Below are positions 54,535-63,132 of a stretch of 64,000 bases of DNA, one piece after another (the first letter of the stretch is position 1; each line of letters opens with the position of its first letter). Origin of the DNA: Rhodospirillales bacterium (GTDB taxonomy: Bacteria > Pseudomonadota > Alphaproteobacteria > Rhodospirillales > Defluviicoccaceae). The stretch is taken from assembly GCA_016712595.1 (NCBI GenBank), contig JADJQT010000002.1, positions 62,001 to 126,000 of the forward strand, written 5' to 3'. The position numbers were made by a program, and so were the translations under genes. The notes beneath the pieces are model-generated. The model had not been told where the DNA came from. It worked only from the letters and a program-made list of their open reading frames with translations, and did not search any database.

Positions 54535-55020
54535 ATGAACCCTGGCGAGGACACGGCTTTTCCCCCGCCCGAGCACGACCACAACCGCTGCCGCACCGAT
54601 TTGATGCGGCAAGCGGAGGTGCGTTGCGAGGCGAGGCATGTTCGGCTGACCGATCAGCGTCGCCGGGTGTTCGCCATCGTCGCCGCCGAGCACAAGGCTA
54701 TCGGCGCCTACGATATTCTCGCCCAGTTGGCCCAGCGCGGGCGTCCGCCAGCGCCGGTGTCGGTCTATCGGGCGCTCGAATTTCTGGTCGAGAATGGGCT
54801 GGTTCATCGGGTCGAGAGCCTCAACGCATATGTTGCCTGCGCGCGCAACGACGTTCGCCATCGGGCGCAATTTCTTGTCTGCAAGAAATGCCGCACCGTT
54901 GCCGAGATTCATTCGCCACTGATCGAGGACGCGATCGCGGCCGGGGCGCAAGCCGCCGGATTCGTCCCGCACGCGCAGATCGTCGAGGTGGCCGGGTTGT
55001 GCCGCATCTGCGCGGAGTAG
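54535..55020 (+). CDS. zur: Fur-family regulator, Zur-like
   Basis: A 161-residue Fur-family repressor. The winged-helix part runs through RLTDQRRRVFAIVAAEH and PVSVYRALEFLVENGLVH. The C-terminal dimerisation domain has the structural zinc cysteines CKKC and CRIC. The N-terminal extension contains a His-rich patch (PPPEHDHNRC), and the general style resembles Zur more than Fur. Zinc-dependent repression of uptake genes is the expected role, but the metal cannot be decided by eye. AGGA lies upstream of the ATG. Confidence 0.82.
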   Translation: MNPGEDTAFPPPEHDHNRCRTDLMRQAEVRCEARHVRLTDQRRRVFAIVAAEHKAIGAYDILAQLAQRGRPPAPVSVYRALEFLVENGLVHRVESLNAYVACARNDVRHRAQFLVCKKCRTVAEIHSPLIEDAIAAGAQAAGFVPHAQIVEVAGLCRICAE

Positions 55021-55348
55021 AACGGATAAGACTTCCCGATCGTTGAGCATCGCGGACCGATTCGTCATCTGCGACGAAGGTCTTCCCGACTTTGCTTGCC
55101 CGTCGGCGGTTCAAACGTCGGCGCGGTCGCGTCGGCGCAAGACGAAGATGGCGCTTTTCGCCGCGCTTGAAGCGCTGCGCTTGCATGAATGCCGTGGATG
55201 ACTTGTCCGCGACCGCCCTTTGCGTTATGAACGGCATGGGGGCACATGCTCGCGGACGCCAGATATCGTGTGTTGGCGTATGCAGAGTTGGCGAGCGATC
55301 GCGATCTCTGATCCTTCGGTCAACGCCGAAAACGAGGAGCGTCGAGGA
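55021..55348. other. Gap upstream of the type I secretion genes
   Basis: About 330 bases with no recognisable gene. It presumably carries the promoter of the ABC transporter-adaptor operon. The transporter frame extends upstream to 55220, but the family sequence starts only at the ATG at 55349, which has GAGG before it. Confidence 0.45.
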
Positions 55349-57178
55349 ATGGCCGGCGAGCCGATCAACCCGCTGCGCGCAGCGGTCAGGGAATGTCGGA
55401 TCGGTACGATCTATCTGGCGCTGTTCAGCGCCTGCATCAACGTTCTGATCCTGACCTCACCGATTTACATGATGCAGGTCTACGACCGCGTCCTCGCCAG
55501 CGGCAAGATCGAAACACTGATCTTCCTGACCCTGATCGCTGGCATCGCCGTGCTCGTCCTCGGCCTGCTGGAGATGGTGCGCAACCGACTGATGGCGCGC
55601 ATCGGCCAATGGTTCGAGCGGCGGATGTCGCCGGACCTGATCGCCGCCAGCATGCGGGCCGCGATGCTCGGCGCGGCGGCAAACGCGCAAGCTCTGCGCG
55701 ACCTCATTCAGGTTCGCGCCTTCCTCGGTGGTCCAGGCTCGACGACGATCTTCGATGCGCCGTGGACACCGATATTTCTGGCTGTCATCTGGCTCATGCA
55801 CCCCGTCCTCGGCATGGTCGGGCTCGGCTCCGCGGTCGTTCTGTTCGGTCTTGCGATCCTGAACGAGTATGTCTCCCGCAAGCCGCTGAAACAGGCGGCG
55901 ATGCTCTCGATCGTCAATACGCAGTCCGCCGACCAGGCCATCCGCAATGCCGATGCTTTTCATGCGATGGGGATGTTGCCCGGCTTTCTCGTCGGCTGGA
56001 TGGCCCGCAACGAGCGTGCCCTCGGCTTTCAACTCGACGCCGCCGATTGGAACGCCACGCTTGTCGGACTTTCAAAGTTTTCGCGCATCTTCGTTCAGAT
56101 CCTGATCCTTGCCGTCGGTGCCTTTCTCGTCATCCGCGGTGAAATGACCTCCGGCGGCATGATCGCCGGCTCGATCCTGCTGGGTCGGGCTCTCGCGCCG
56201 GTCGAACAGGCCATCAGCGCCTGGAAAGGCATGATCGCCGCGCGCGACGCCTACGACCGGCTCAACCGACTGTTCGAGAAAGTTCCGCCGCCGCCGCAGG
56301 TCATGACCTTGCCGCCGCCGACCGGCGTGCTGTCTTGCGAGCAGCTCGTTTTCGTTCCGCGCGGTCGCGACAAGCCGGTGTTGAACGGCGTAACGTTTTC
56401 CGTCGACGCCGGCGACGCGCTTGGCATCATTGGTCCGTCGGCAGCCGGCAAGTCGACGCTCTGCAAGATCCTTGTCGGATCGTGGCAACCGACTCGCGGT
56501 CAAGCCCGGCTTGACGGCGCCGACGTCTTTACCTGGCCGTCGGAAAACCTCGGCCCCTACATCGGATATCTCCCGCAGGACGTCGAACTGTTCGGCGGCA
56601 CCGTCAAGGACAACATCGCGCGCCTCATTCCCGATGCCGACAGCGAGGCTGTCGTCGAGGCGGCACGAACCGCCGGCGTCCATGAAATCATCCTGCGGCT
56701 GCCGAAAGGATATGAGACCGAAATCGGCGAGAGCGGCTCGCACCTGTCAGGCGGTCAGCGCCAGCGGATCGGACTCGCGCGCGCGCTATACGGCAAGCCG
56801 CGCCTGATTGTCCTCGACGAGCCGAACGCCAGTCTCGATACCGAAGGCGAGGAGAGCCTCATGAACGCGATGTCGCTCGCCAAGAAATGGGGAGCGACCG
56901 TCATCATTGTCGCTCATCAACCGCGCATCCTGCGCGGGGTGGATAAGCTGCTGTTGCTCCGTGATGGCCGTAGCGAAATGTTCGGCCCGCGCGATGAAGT
57001 GCTGGCCAAGTTGATGCCGCAGCGTGTTGGTTCGGACAACCGGCCGCGCGCCGTCAAGGCGGTCAGCCCGGCACCCGGATCTCCTGCGCAGGTCTCGACG
57101 CCCATCGTGACCGGCGCATCCGGCGCCCCGACCACCGCTTCGCCGGCACAAGCGGCGCAGGGCGGTGCCGCGAAGTGA
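55349..57178 (+). CDS. Type I secretion ABC transporter (PrtD-like)
   Basis: A 609-residue inner-membrane exporter. The membrane domain (about 20-310) starts with LFSACINVLILTSPIYMMQVY, the usual sequence of PrtD/AprD-type permeases without an N-terminal peptidase domain. The ATPase domain has Walker A GIIGPSAAGKSTL, signature LSGGQRQRIGLARAL and Walker B LIVLDEPNASLD. The C-terminal 60 residues are a Pro/Ala-rich tail. It drives secretion of RTX proteins; the likely substrate is encoded 1.5 kb downstream on the opposite strand. Confidence 0.94.
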   Translation: MAGEPINPLRAAVRECRIGTIYLALFSACINVLILTSPIYMMQVYDRVLASGKIETLIFLTLIAGIAVLVLGLLEMVRNRLMARIGQWFERRMSPDLIAASMRAAMLGAAANAQALRDLIQVRAFLGGPGSTTIFDAPWTPIFLAVIWLMHPVLGMVGLGSAVVLFGLAILNEYVSRKPLKQAAMLSIVNTQSADQAIRNADAFHAMGMLPGFLVGWMARNERALGFQLDAADWNATLVGLSKFSRIFVQILILAVGAFLVIRGEMTSGGMIAGSILLGRALAPVEQAISAWKGMIAARDAYDRLNRLFEKVPPPPQVMTLPPPTGVLSCEQLVFVPRGRDKPVLNGVTFSVDAGDALGIIGPSAAGKSTLCKILVGSWQPTRGQARLDGADVFTWPSENLGPYIGYLPQDVELFGGTVKDNIARLIPDADSEAVVEAARTAGVHEIILRLPKGYETEIGESGSHLSGGQRQRIGLARALYGKPRLIVLDEPNASLDTEGEESLMNAMSLAKKWGATVIIVAHQPRILRGVDKLLLLRDGRSEMFGPRDEVLAKLMPQRVGSDNRPRAVKAVSPAPGSPAQVSTPIVTGASGAPTTASPAQAAQGGAAK

Positions 57179-57209
57179 GGCGTCTGCGCGAGATTATGGA
57201 GAAGATGCG

Positions 57210-58589
57210 ATGAGCGGTGAGGTCCAGGTGCGGGCGGAGACCTTGCCCGTTGTCCCTTCGGCTCCGGCTCACTTGCCTGTACTGCCAGCGCTGCCACCGT
57301 TGCGGCGTGAGATGCGCGGGCCGTTACGGTTCGGGCTCGCCATCATCTTTGCGTTTTTCGTCGTCGGCGGCGGCTGGGCAGCGATGGCGCCGATCTCCGG
57401 TGCGGCAATCGCCCCCGGCTCGATCAGCCCGGAAAGCAGCCGCCAGAAGATTCAGCACCTCGAAGGCGGCATCATTCGCGAAATCCGCGTCAAGGAAGGC
57501 GATAAAGTCCAGGCGGGAGACGTGCTGGTGGTTCTCGCCGGCGTCGGCGCCGAGGCGGAAGCGGGTCAGCTCACCAAGCGGCTGCAGTCATTGGCCGCGA
57601 CCGAAGCGCGCCTGGACGCGGAGCGCACCAACAGCAAGGCGATCGACTTCAGTCATCCGTCGTTGAGCGATCGCAGCGATCCTGACGTTCAAGACGCCAT
57701 CCAGCAGCAGGTCAACCAGTTCACCGCCCGCAAGGAGAATGACCAAAGCCAGCAGGCGATCCTGGCGCAGCGGGTTGCCCAGTTACAACAGCAGATCGTC
57801 GGCGCGGAAAAGCAACTCGTCAGCGTCCGCCGGCAGAACGAGCTAATTCACGAGGAGATCGTCGTCGTCAAGGACATGTACGAAAAAGGCTACGAAAAGA
57901 AGTCGCGCTTGCTCGCCTTGCAAAGGACCGAGGCCGATCTTTTGGGCCAGGAAGGTCAACTCCTCTCACAAGTCGCGCGTTCGAAAGAGCAGATCGGCGA
58001 GACCGAACTTCAGGTCGCCAACGTCAAGATCAAGCGTAAGGAAGACATCGACCAGCAGTTGTCCGAAACGCAGGCGAGGCGGTTCGAGACTGAGCAGCAA
58101 CTCAAAGAAGCGCTCGATCGCATGGCGCGCTCGACGATCATGGCACCGGTCTCGGGGACGGTGCTCGACGTCAAGTTCAAGACCACGGGCGGTGTCATTC
58201 GCCCGGGTGAAGAGGTCATGACCATCGTTCCGGACAAGGATAATCTGGTCATCGACGCCAAGGTTTCGACCCACGATATCGACGATGTGCACGCCGGCCA
58301 GCACGCGTACGTCATATTTCCGAGTTTCTCACAGCGCAATCTTCACCGGATTGATGCGCGGGTGCGTTTTGTCTCCGCCGACGCCTTCGAGGACGAGCGC
58401 ACGCAGCAGCACTATTACACGGCGAAGATCGAGATCGACCGCGAACAGCTCAAGCGCCTCGATCCAAACGTCGAACTCACGCCGGGAATGCCGGCGGAGG
58501 CGTTCATTACGACCAAGGATCGCACGCTCCTCGATTACATTATCCAGCCATACATGCTGGTGATCGAGCATAGCTTCCGCGAACGTTGA
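57210..58589 (+). CDS. Type I secretion membrane-fusion protein (HlyD/PrtE-like)
   Basis: A 459-residue adaptor with one membrane helix (FGLAIIFAFFVVGGGWAAM near 50-68) and a lipoyl-like half (IQHLEGGIIREIRVKEGDKV). A long coiled coil follows (about 110-330), then the second lipoyl half (IMAPVSGTVLDVKFKTTGGV) and the beta-barrel domain, where GMPAEAFI is the family signature. It bridges the ABC transporter to an outer-membrane TolC-like channel, which is not encoded in this window. GGAG precedes the ATG at 57210; the gene follows the transporter by 31 bases. Confidence 0.94.
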   Translation: MSGEVQVRAETLPVVPSAPAHLPVLPALPPLRREMRGPLRFGLAIIFAFFVVGGGWAAMAPISGAAIAPGSISPESSRQKIQHLEGGIIREIRVKEGDKVQAGDVLVVLAGVGAEAEAGQLTKRLQSLAATEARLDAERTNSKAIDFSHPSLSDRSDPDVQDAIQQQVNQFTARKENDQSQQAILAQRVAQLQQQIVGAEKQLVSVRRQNELIHEEIVVVKDMYEKGYEKKSRLLALQRTEADLLGQEGQLLSQVARSKEQIGETELQVANVKIKRKEDIDQQLSETQARRFETEQQLKEALDRMARSTIMAPVSGTVLDVKFKTTGGVIRPGEEVMTIVPDKDNLVIDAKVSTHDIDDVHAGQHAYVIFPSFSQRNLHRIDARVRFVSADAFEDERTQQHYYTAKIEIDREQLKRLDPNVELTPGMPAEAFITTKDRTLLDYIIQPYMLVIEHSFRER

Positions 58590-58598
58590 GCGTCGGCT

Positions 58599-58695
58599 GT
58601 CCGGGCATCAACCCGGACTCAATCGTGTCTGGCGGCCAATTCCCGTTAGCAGGAGTTAAGGCGACCGAAGATGGCGGGGCGACGAGCGCCCCGCC
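58599..58695. terminator. Two hairpins between convergent genes
   Basis: GTCCGGG (58599-58605) pairs with CCCGGAC (58612-58618). GGCGGGGCG (58673-58681) pairs with CGCCCCGCC (58687-58695). They lie between the stops of the adaptor gene and the RTX gene, which converge, and probably end both transcripts. T-runs are lacking. Confidence 0.6.
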
Positions 58696-58707
58696 CCTGC
58701 GCCGCCG

Positions 58708-59988
58708 CTAGCCGAAGTAAAAGTCTGAGCCGTCGATCGATCCGGCGGAAACGTGTTCGAGGATGATCGTTCCCGAGCCGGAGAGCACGACATACGTGTC
58801 CGCGCCGTGCTGATAGATGTTCAGATCGTTGACTGAATCGGCCCTGCCGCCGTACCCGGCGAACTGCAGATGATCGCCGTTACCGAAGTCGGTGATGGTG
58901 TCGGTTCCGAAGCCATCCCTGTATCGGAAGGTATCGTTACCGCCCAGGCCGCTGAGGGTGTCATTGCCGCCGGCGCCTTCGAGCACGTTGGCGCCCGGAT
59001 CACCCTTGATGTTGTCGGCAGAGTTTGTGCCAATCAGGTTTTCGATGTTGATCAACAGGTCGTGCGAGCCATCGCGAAGTTGCGCCGTTCCACCCCACAG
59101 GTCGAAATTGCCGCCGGCTCCGATGTTGCGATAATCGGCGGTGTCACGCCCCTCGCTGCCATCAATGGTATCATTTCCGGTACCACCGTTGAGGTAGTCG
59201 TCGCCTTGATAGCCAAGCAGGCTATCGTTGCCGGCTTGGCCGTAGAGCGAATCGGCGTCCGAGGCGTTATCGCCGTCGCCGCCGGAAACGAGGTCGTCGC
59301 CGTTACCGCCGAAGCAAATATCACGCCCGGCGCCACCGGCAATGAAGTCGTTCCCATTCCCGCCGCGCACGCTGTCGTTACCTGGTCCCGCCCAGATACT
59401 GTCGTTGCCGTCGCCAGCGAAAATCGTATCGTTGTATGTGCCCGGAAGCGATTCGTCATCGCCGTCGCCGATCATCGAATCGTTGCCGGCGTGGCCGTAC
59501 AGCACATCGTCCCCCTGCTGGCCTTCGACTTTGTCGTCCCCCGCACCGCCCAGTAGCAGATCGTTGTCGGTCCCGGCGTAGAGCGTATCGTTTCCTGCCT
59601 CGCCATAGAGGGTGTCGCTGCCGCCATCGCCAAGGATCGTATCGTTTCCGCCCCCGCCGTGCATTACGTCGCGGCCGTCCTCGCCCATGATGCTGTCGTC
59701 GCCGCCCTCGCCGAAAACGCGGTCGTCGCCCGCCTGGGCATTGATCCAATCGTTGCCGTTGCCGCCGTAAACGGTGTCCTGATCGGCGCCGCCGCCGATC
59801 TTGTCGTTGCCGTTGCCACCGTAAATCAGATCGTTGCCTTCATTCCCCTCGATGCTGTCGTTGTCCCAGGTCCCGCCGGCGGCCGAGGGGGCGCCATAGA
59901 TCGTATCGTTTCCGCCATAACCCGGAATCCAGTCCGACGAATTGCTGCCGACGATCACTTCACTCGCATTCGCACCATAAAAGTTCAT
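58708..59988 (-). CDS. RTX calcium-binding repeat protein, type I secretion substrate
   Basis: A 426-residue acidic protein made almost wholly of RTX nonapeptides (GGxGxDxUx), such as YGGNGNDKIGGGADQDTVYG and GGAGDDKVEGQQGDDVLYG; I count more than twenty. The C-terminus (FRYRDGFGTDTITDFGNGDH, then a final GSDFYFG) fits an uncleaved type I secretion signal. No enzymatic domain is visible, so it may be a structural surface or matrix protein. The ATG at 59988 follows GGAGA by six bases. It faces the ABC transporter and adaptor genes, its likely exporters. Repeat-rich DNA makes internal rearrangement likely. Confidence 0.9.
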   Translation of the reverse strand: MNFYGANASEVIVGSNSSDWIPGYGGNDTIYGAPSAAGGTWDNDSIEGNEGNDLIYGGNGNDKIGGGADQDTVYGGNGNDWINAQAGDDRVFGEGGDDSIMGEDGRDVMHGGGGNDTILGDGGSDTLYGEAGNDTLYAGTDNDLLLGGAGDDKVEGQQGDDVLYGHAGNDSMIGDGDDESLPGTYNDTIFAGDGNDSIWAGPGNDSVRGGNGNDFIAGGAGRDICFGGNGDDLVSGGDGDNASDADSLYGQAGNDSLLGYQGDDYLNGGTGNDTIDGSEGRDTADYRNIGAGGNFDLWGGTAQLRDGSHDLLINIENLIGTNSADNIKGDPGANVLEGAGGNDTLSGLGGNDTFRYRDGFGTDTITDFGNGDHLQFAGYGGRADSVNDLNIYQHGADTYVVLSGSGTIILEHVSAGSIDGSDFYFG

Positions 59989-60772
59989 CCGAGATCTCCA
60001 AGAGCGACGCCGCATTTCCGCCAACGCTGGGAGTCTTTCCGGTAGGAAGCTCGGATGATCGAGGCAAACCTCCGGCTATCTGCGTTTACTGCAGGCAAGT
60101 TAGACAGTTACTGCGTGTTGTTGTTCTCAGAAATGCGACACTAAAATTACGCTCGCAATTAAACTGCGTGCGCTTCTGATAACGCTCATTAAGCGTTGCT
60201 TTGTGGCATAAATTCGATCGATCAAACGCTCAAAGGAATATTTCTTAATTTTGACCGATATGGCAATTAATATGCCATCTAAGCAATAATCTCTCTTTGG
60301 CATTTGCACGCAGTGGGCGTAAAATTCACCCCAAAGCGGGCTCGCTTGGTGACGATTGTGTTTCTTTGGGCTTCTGCAAAGAGAATCCGATGCTATTTTG
60401 ACGAATGCGATTAAGGCAGACCCGACAGATTGAGGACGGATGTCCGGGCGTGCTTTGCCAAATGCGACAGATTTGTGACGGGCTGAAACTCGAGGCGGGG
60501 CGATAATTTTCGCCGTCAGTATCGGCGATCACACTTATTGCGGGCGGTTTATGCGACAGTGATGGACAGGGATTCATCGGGCCGCACGAGAGCCCAAGAC
60601 CGAAGACGTCGGGGCTGATACTCCGCTACACTGCGGGTAGTGTCTGTCCGATTTGGCCATGGCCGGCCGGCCGGGAGCGTATTCCGTATCGCATCGGCGC
60701 CGAGAAGAGCGTCCATCGTGCAAAGCGAACGACGAGACGATTGTTATGCCATTGCTTTCGACAGGATGACTC
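59989..60772. other. Long intergenic region, partly AT-rich
   Basis: About 780 bases between the divergent RTX and phnM genes. The part 60100-60350 is clearly more AT-rich than its surroundings and may hold the RTX promoter. Short frames on both strands have no family features. No RNA gene is recognised. Confidence 0.45.
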
Positions 60773-62086
60773 ATGACTCTGACGATCGTGCCTCACGGAG
60801 GCGGTGATGCGACCGAAACGATCGATGCGCGGACTTCTGCGCCGCTGCGCCTGCGCGACGCTCTGCGGTACGAGCGGCGCGCACCGGAGCCTCGCGGCGA
60901 CGCGGGAACGCGCGATGGCCTCGCCGTCGTTGCCGGGCGATCGCTGGCGGACGAACGCGTACTGACCAACGCCCGGCTGGTGATGCGCGATGAACTTGTT
61001 CGTGGAACCGTGCGTGTGTTTCGCGGTCGGATCGTCGATATCGACAGCCGGCGGAGTAGTCTTCCATCAGCCCTCGACCTCGACGGCGATATTCTGATTC
61101 CTGGGCTGATCGATCTGCACACCGACAATCTTGAGCGACATCTCGAGCCACGAACCGATGTCGCCTGGCCGAGTTTTGGTGCGCTGCTTGCGCATGATCG
61201 TCAGATGGCCGCGGCCGGCATCACCACGGTGTTCGATTCTCTGTGCGTCGGCGATCAGCGGCAGGGGTATGCGCGGGGAAACGAGACGCTGTTCGCCACG
61301 CTGCGGGAGATCGACCGTGCACGGTCCGCGGGACTCTTAAGTGTTACGCATTTCTTGCATCTGCGCTGCGAAGTGTCGGCGGACGAGGCCGTCGGCGCGT
61401 TCCGTTGCCTGGTCGATCACCCGCTCGTCCGGCTCGTTTCGCTGATGGATCACACCCCGGGCCAAAGACAATGGGCGAGCGTCGCCAAATGGCGAGAATG
61501 CAATCGGCACGCCATTGGATCGGAGAGCGAACTCGACGCGATCTTCGAACGGCGAACCCGCCGTCCCGTCGAGAAAGCGAGCGAAGCGCGTCGTGAGGTC
61601 GCGGATCTTTGCCGCCAGCGCGGACTGACGCTCGCAAGTCACGACGACGCCCTCCCGGCCCACATTGCGGAGGCGGCGGCGGATGGCGCGACGATCAGCG
61701 AGTTCCCGACCACGGCGTTAGCCGCGCGGCTTGCAAAAGCGGCGGGCATGCAGGTCATTATGGGTGCACCAAACATCGTGCTGGGCGGCTCTCACTCGGG
61801 GAACGTCTCCGCCCGCACCCTCGCGCAAGAGGACCTGGTCGACGGCCTGGCCTCCGATTATGTCCCGATGAGTCTGGTTCAGGCCTGTTTCGTCCTTCAC
61901 GCGGCCCTCGGAGAGCCGCTTCCGTCGGCTGTCGCGCTGGCGACGGCGCGCCCGGCGGCGATGCTCGGCCTCGACGATCGGGGTGAGATTGCTCCCGGGT
62001 ATCGCGCCGACCTCGTGCGGATTTCCCTGTTCGACCGACTGCCGGTCGTCCGCTCGGTCTGGTGCGAGGGCCGGCAAGTCATTTGA
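60773..62086 (+). CDS. phnM: PhnM-type phosphonate metabolism amidohydrolase
   Basis: A 437-residue amidohydrolase-superfamily protein. PhnM features are ILIPGLIDLHTDNLERHLEP (metal-binding H-x-D form), LMDHTPGQRQW, LASHDDALPAHI, SEFPTTALAARLAKAAGMQV and GAPNIVLGGSHSGNVSA. PhnM releases pyrophosphate from alpha-D-ribose 1-methylphosphonate 5-triphosphate in the C-P lyase pathway. No other phn gene lies within reach here. The N-terminal 60 or so residues before VLTNARLVMRDE are unusual for the family; the ATG with AGGATGA upstream supports the long form. The substrate is uncertain because of its isolation. Confidence 0.85.
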   Translation: MTLTIVPHGGGDATETIDARTSAPLRLRDALRYERRAPEPRGDAGTRDGLAVVAGRSLADERVLTNARLVMRDELVRGTVRVFRGRIVDIDSRRSSLPSALDLDGDILIPGLIDLHTDNLERHLEPRTDVAWPSFGALLAHDRQMAAAGITTVFDSLCVGDQRQGYARGNETLFATLREIDRARSAGLLSVTHFLHLRCEVSADEAVGAFRCLVDHPLVRLVSLMDHTPGQRQWASVAKWRECNRHAIGSESELDAIFERRTRRPVEKASEARREVADLCRQRGLTLASHDDALPAHIAEAAADGATISEFPTTALAARLAKAAGMQVIMGAPNIVLGGSHSGNVSARTLAQEDLVDGLASDYVPMSLVQACFVLHAALGEPLPSAVALATARPAAMLGLDDRGEIAPGYRADLVRISLFDRLPVVRSVWCEGRQVI

Positions 62087-62182
62087 CGTGAGCGAATCAC
62101 CGCTCGCTCAAGCCGCCTGCGGATCGGCGATGACCGGGGCTTCGTCCCCCAGAGGTGGGGTGTCGCGCGGGCGCTGCTTCCT

Positions 62183-62863
62183 TCAACCGTCGACGACGGG
62201 CCGTGCTTCGATCGGCAGACGGAGCGCCTCGACGTGGACAAGTAGCGTTTGCGGGTCGGGTCGCCGCGTATAGTCGGGATCGACGGAGGCGTAAGCAATC
62301 CGTGCGTCGACATCGATGACATACGTGGCCGGGATCGGAAGCTCAAACGTAGACGTGCCGTTGAACCGCGGTAAATCGATGCCCAGGTCCTGATACGCTT
62401 TGCGAAATGCCTCGGGAAGTGTGAAGACGAGGCCAAACCGCCGGGCTACGGCATGATTGAAATCGCTCAGCACCGGATAAGAAAGCGCAAGTGCGTCGAC
62501 GGTCTGAGCCGAGCTCACGATCGTTTGGGGCGAGATCGCCACCAACTCCGCGCCGGCTGCGCGAATGTGCGGCAGGAAGGATTCCAGATCGCTCAGATAC
62601 CGCGAGCAGTAGTTGCACCAGCTTCCGCGATAGAAGGTCAGTACGACCGGCCCACGGCGCAGCAACTCGCTGAGACGGATCGTCTCGCCGAGAGGATTGG
62701 GCAAGGCAAAATCTTCGACAAGCTCGCCCTGCTGCAGCGATAGCAGCGCGTGATTGTCTTCCAGAAGCTCGCGCGCGTCGTGCTCAAGCGCCGAGCGCTG
62801 GTCAAGCCCGAGGCCCGGTTGAATCGCGTTGAGCCCCGTGATCAGTCCGTCCACCAGACTCAT
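62183..62863 (-). CDS. Peroxiredoxin-like (AhpC/TSA, thioredoxin-fold) protein
   Basis: A 226-residue thioredoxin-fold protein: LPNPLGETIRLSELLRRGPV, then VLTFYRGSWCNYCSRYLSDL with a WCxxC pair at the peroxidatic position, then LPIPATYVIDVDARIAYA. The N-terminal 55 residues are helical. Such proteins probably reduce peroxides with thiols. The ATG at 62863 is preferred over a longer basic extension. It converges with phnM. Confidence 0.85.
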   Translation of the reverse strand: MSLVDGLITGLNAIQPGLGLDQRSALEHDARELLEDNHALLSLQQGELVEDFALPNPLGETIRLSELLRRGPVVLTFYRGSWCNYCSRYLSDLESFLPHIRAAGAELVAISPQTIVSSAQTVDALALSYPVLSDFNHAVARRFGLVFTLPEAFRKAYQDLGIDLPRFNGTSTFELPIPATYVIDVDARIAYASVDPDYTRRPDPQTLLVHVEALRLPIEARPVVDG

Positions 62864-63132
62864 CCAAATCCACCTTTTCCGACTTGCCCGCACGCGGCGA
62901 AAACCACATGTGCGATTTGGGTTTCCTCATACGGTCTTTCCAGGGCTTTGTAACTTGCGCAAGGCCTCCGGGACATGCCGGCTGCCGGTGCTGTGTGAGG
63001 GATGACGTGCCCGCCAATGCCGGATGCCCTCGACCTGTGGCATAGGCGGCCGTGACGCGGCGAAAGCGCAAGCGGCTTGGCAAGACGTGGGCGATGTGTA
63101 TGATGCCGTGCCATTCCGTAAACGGAGCTGGC

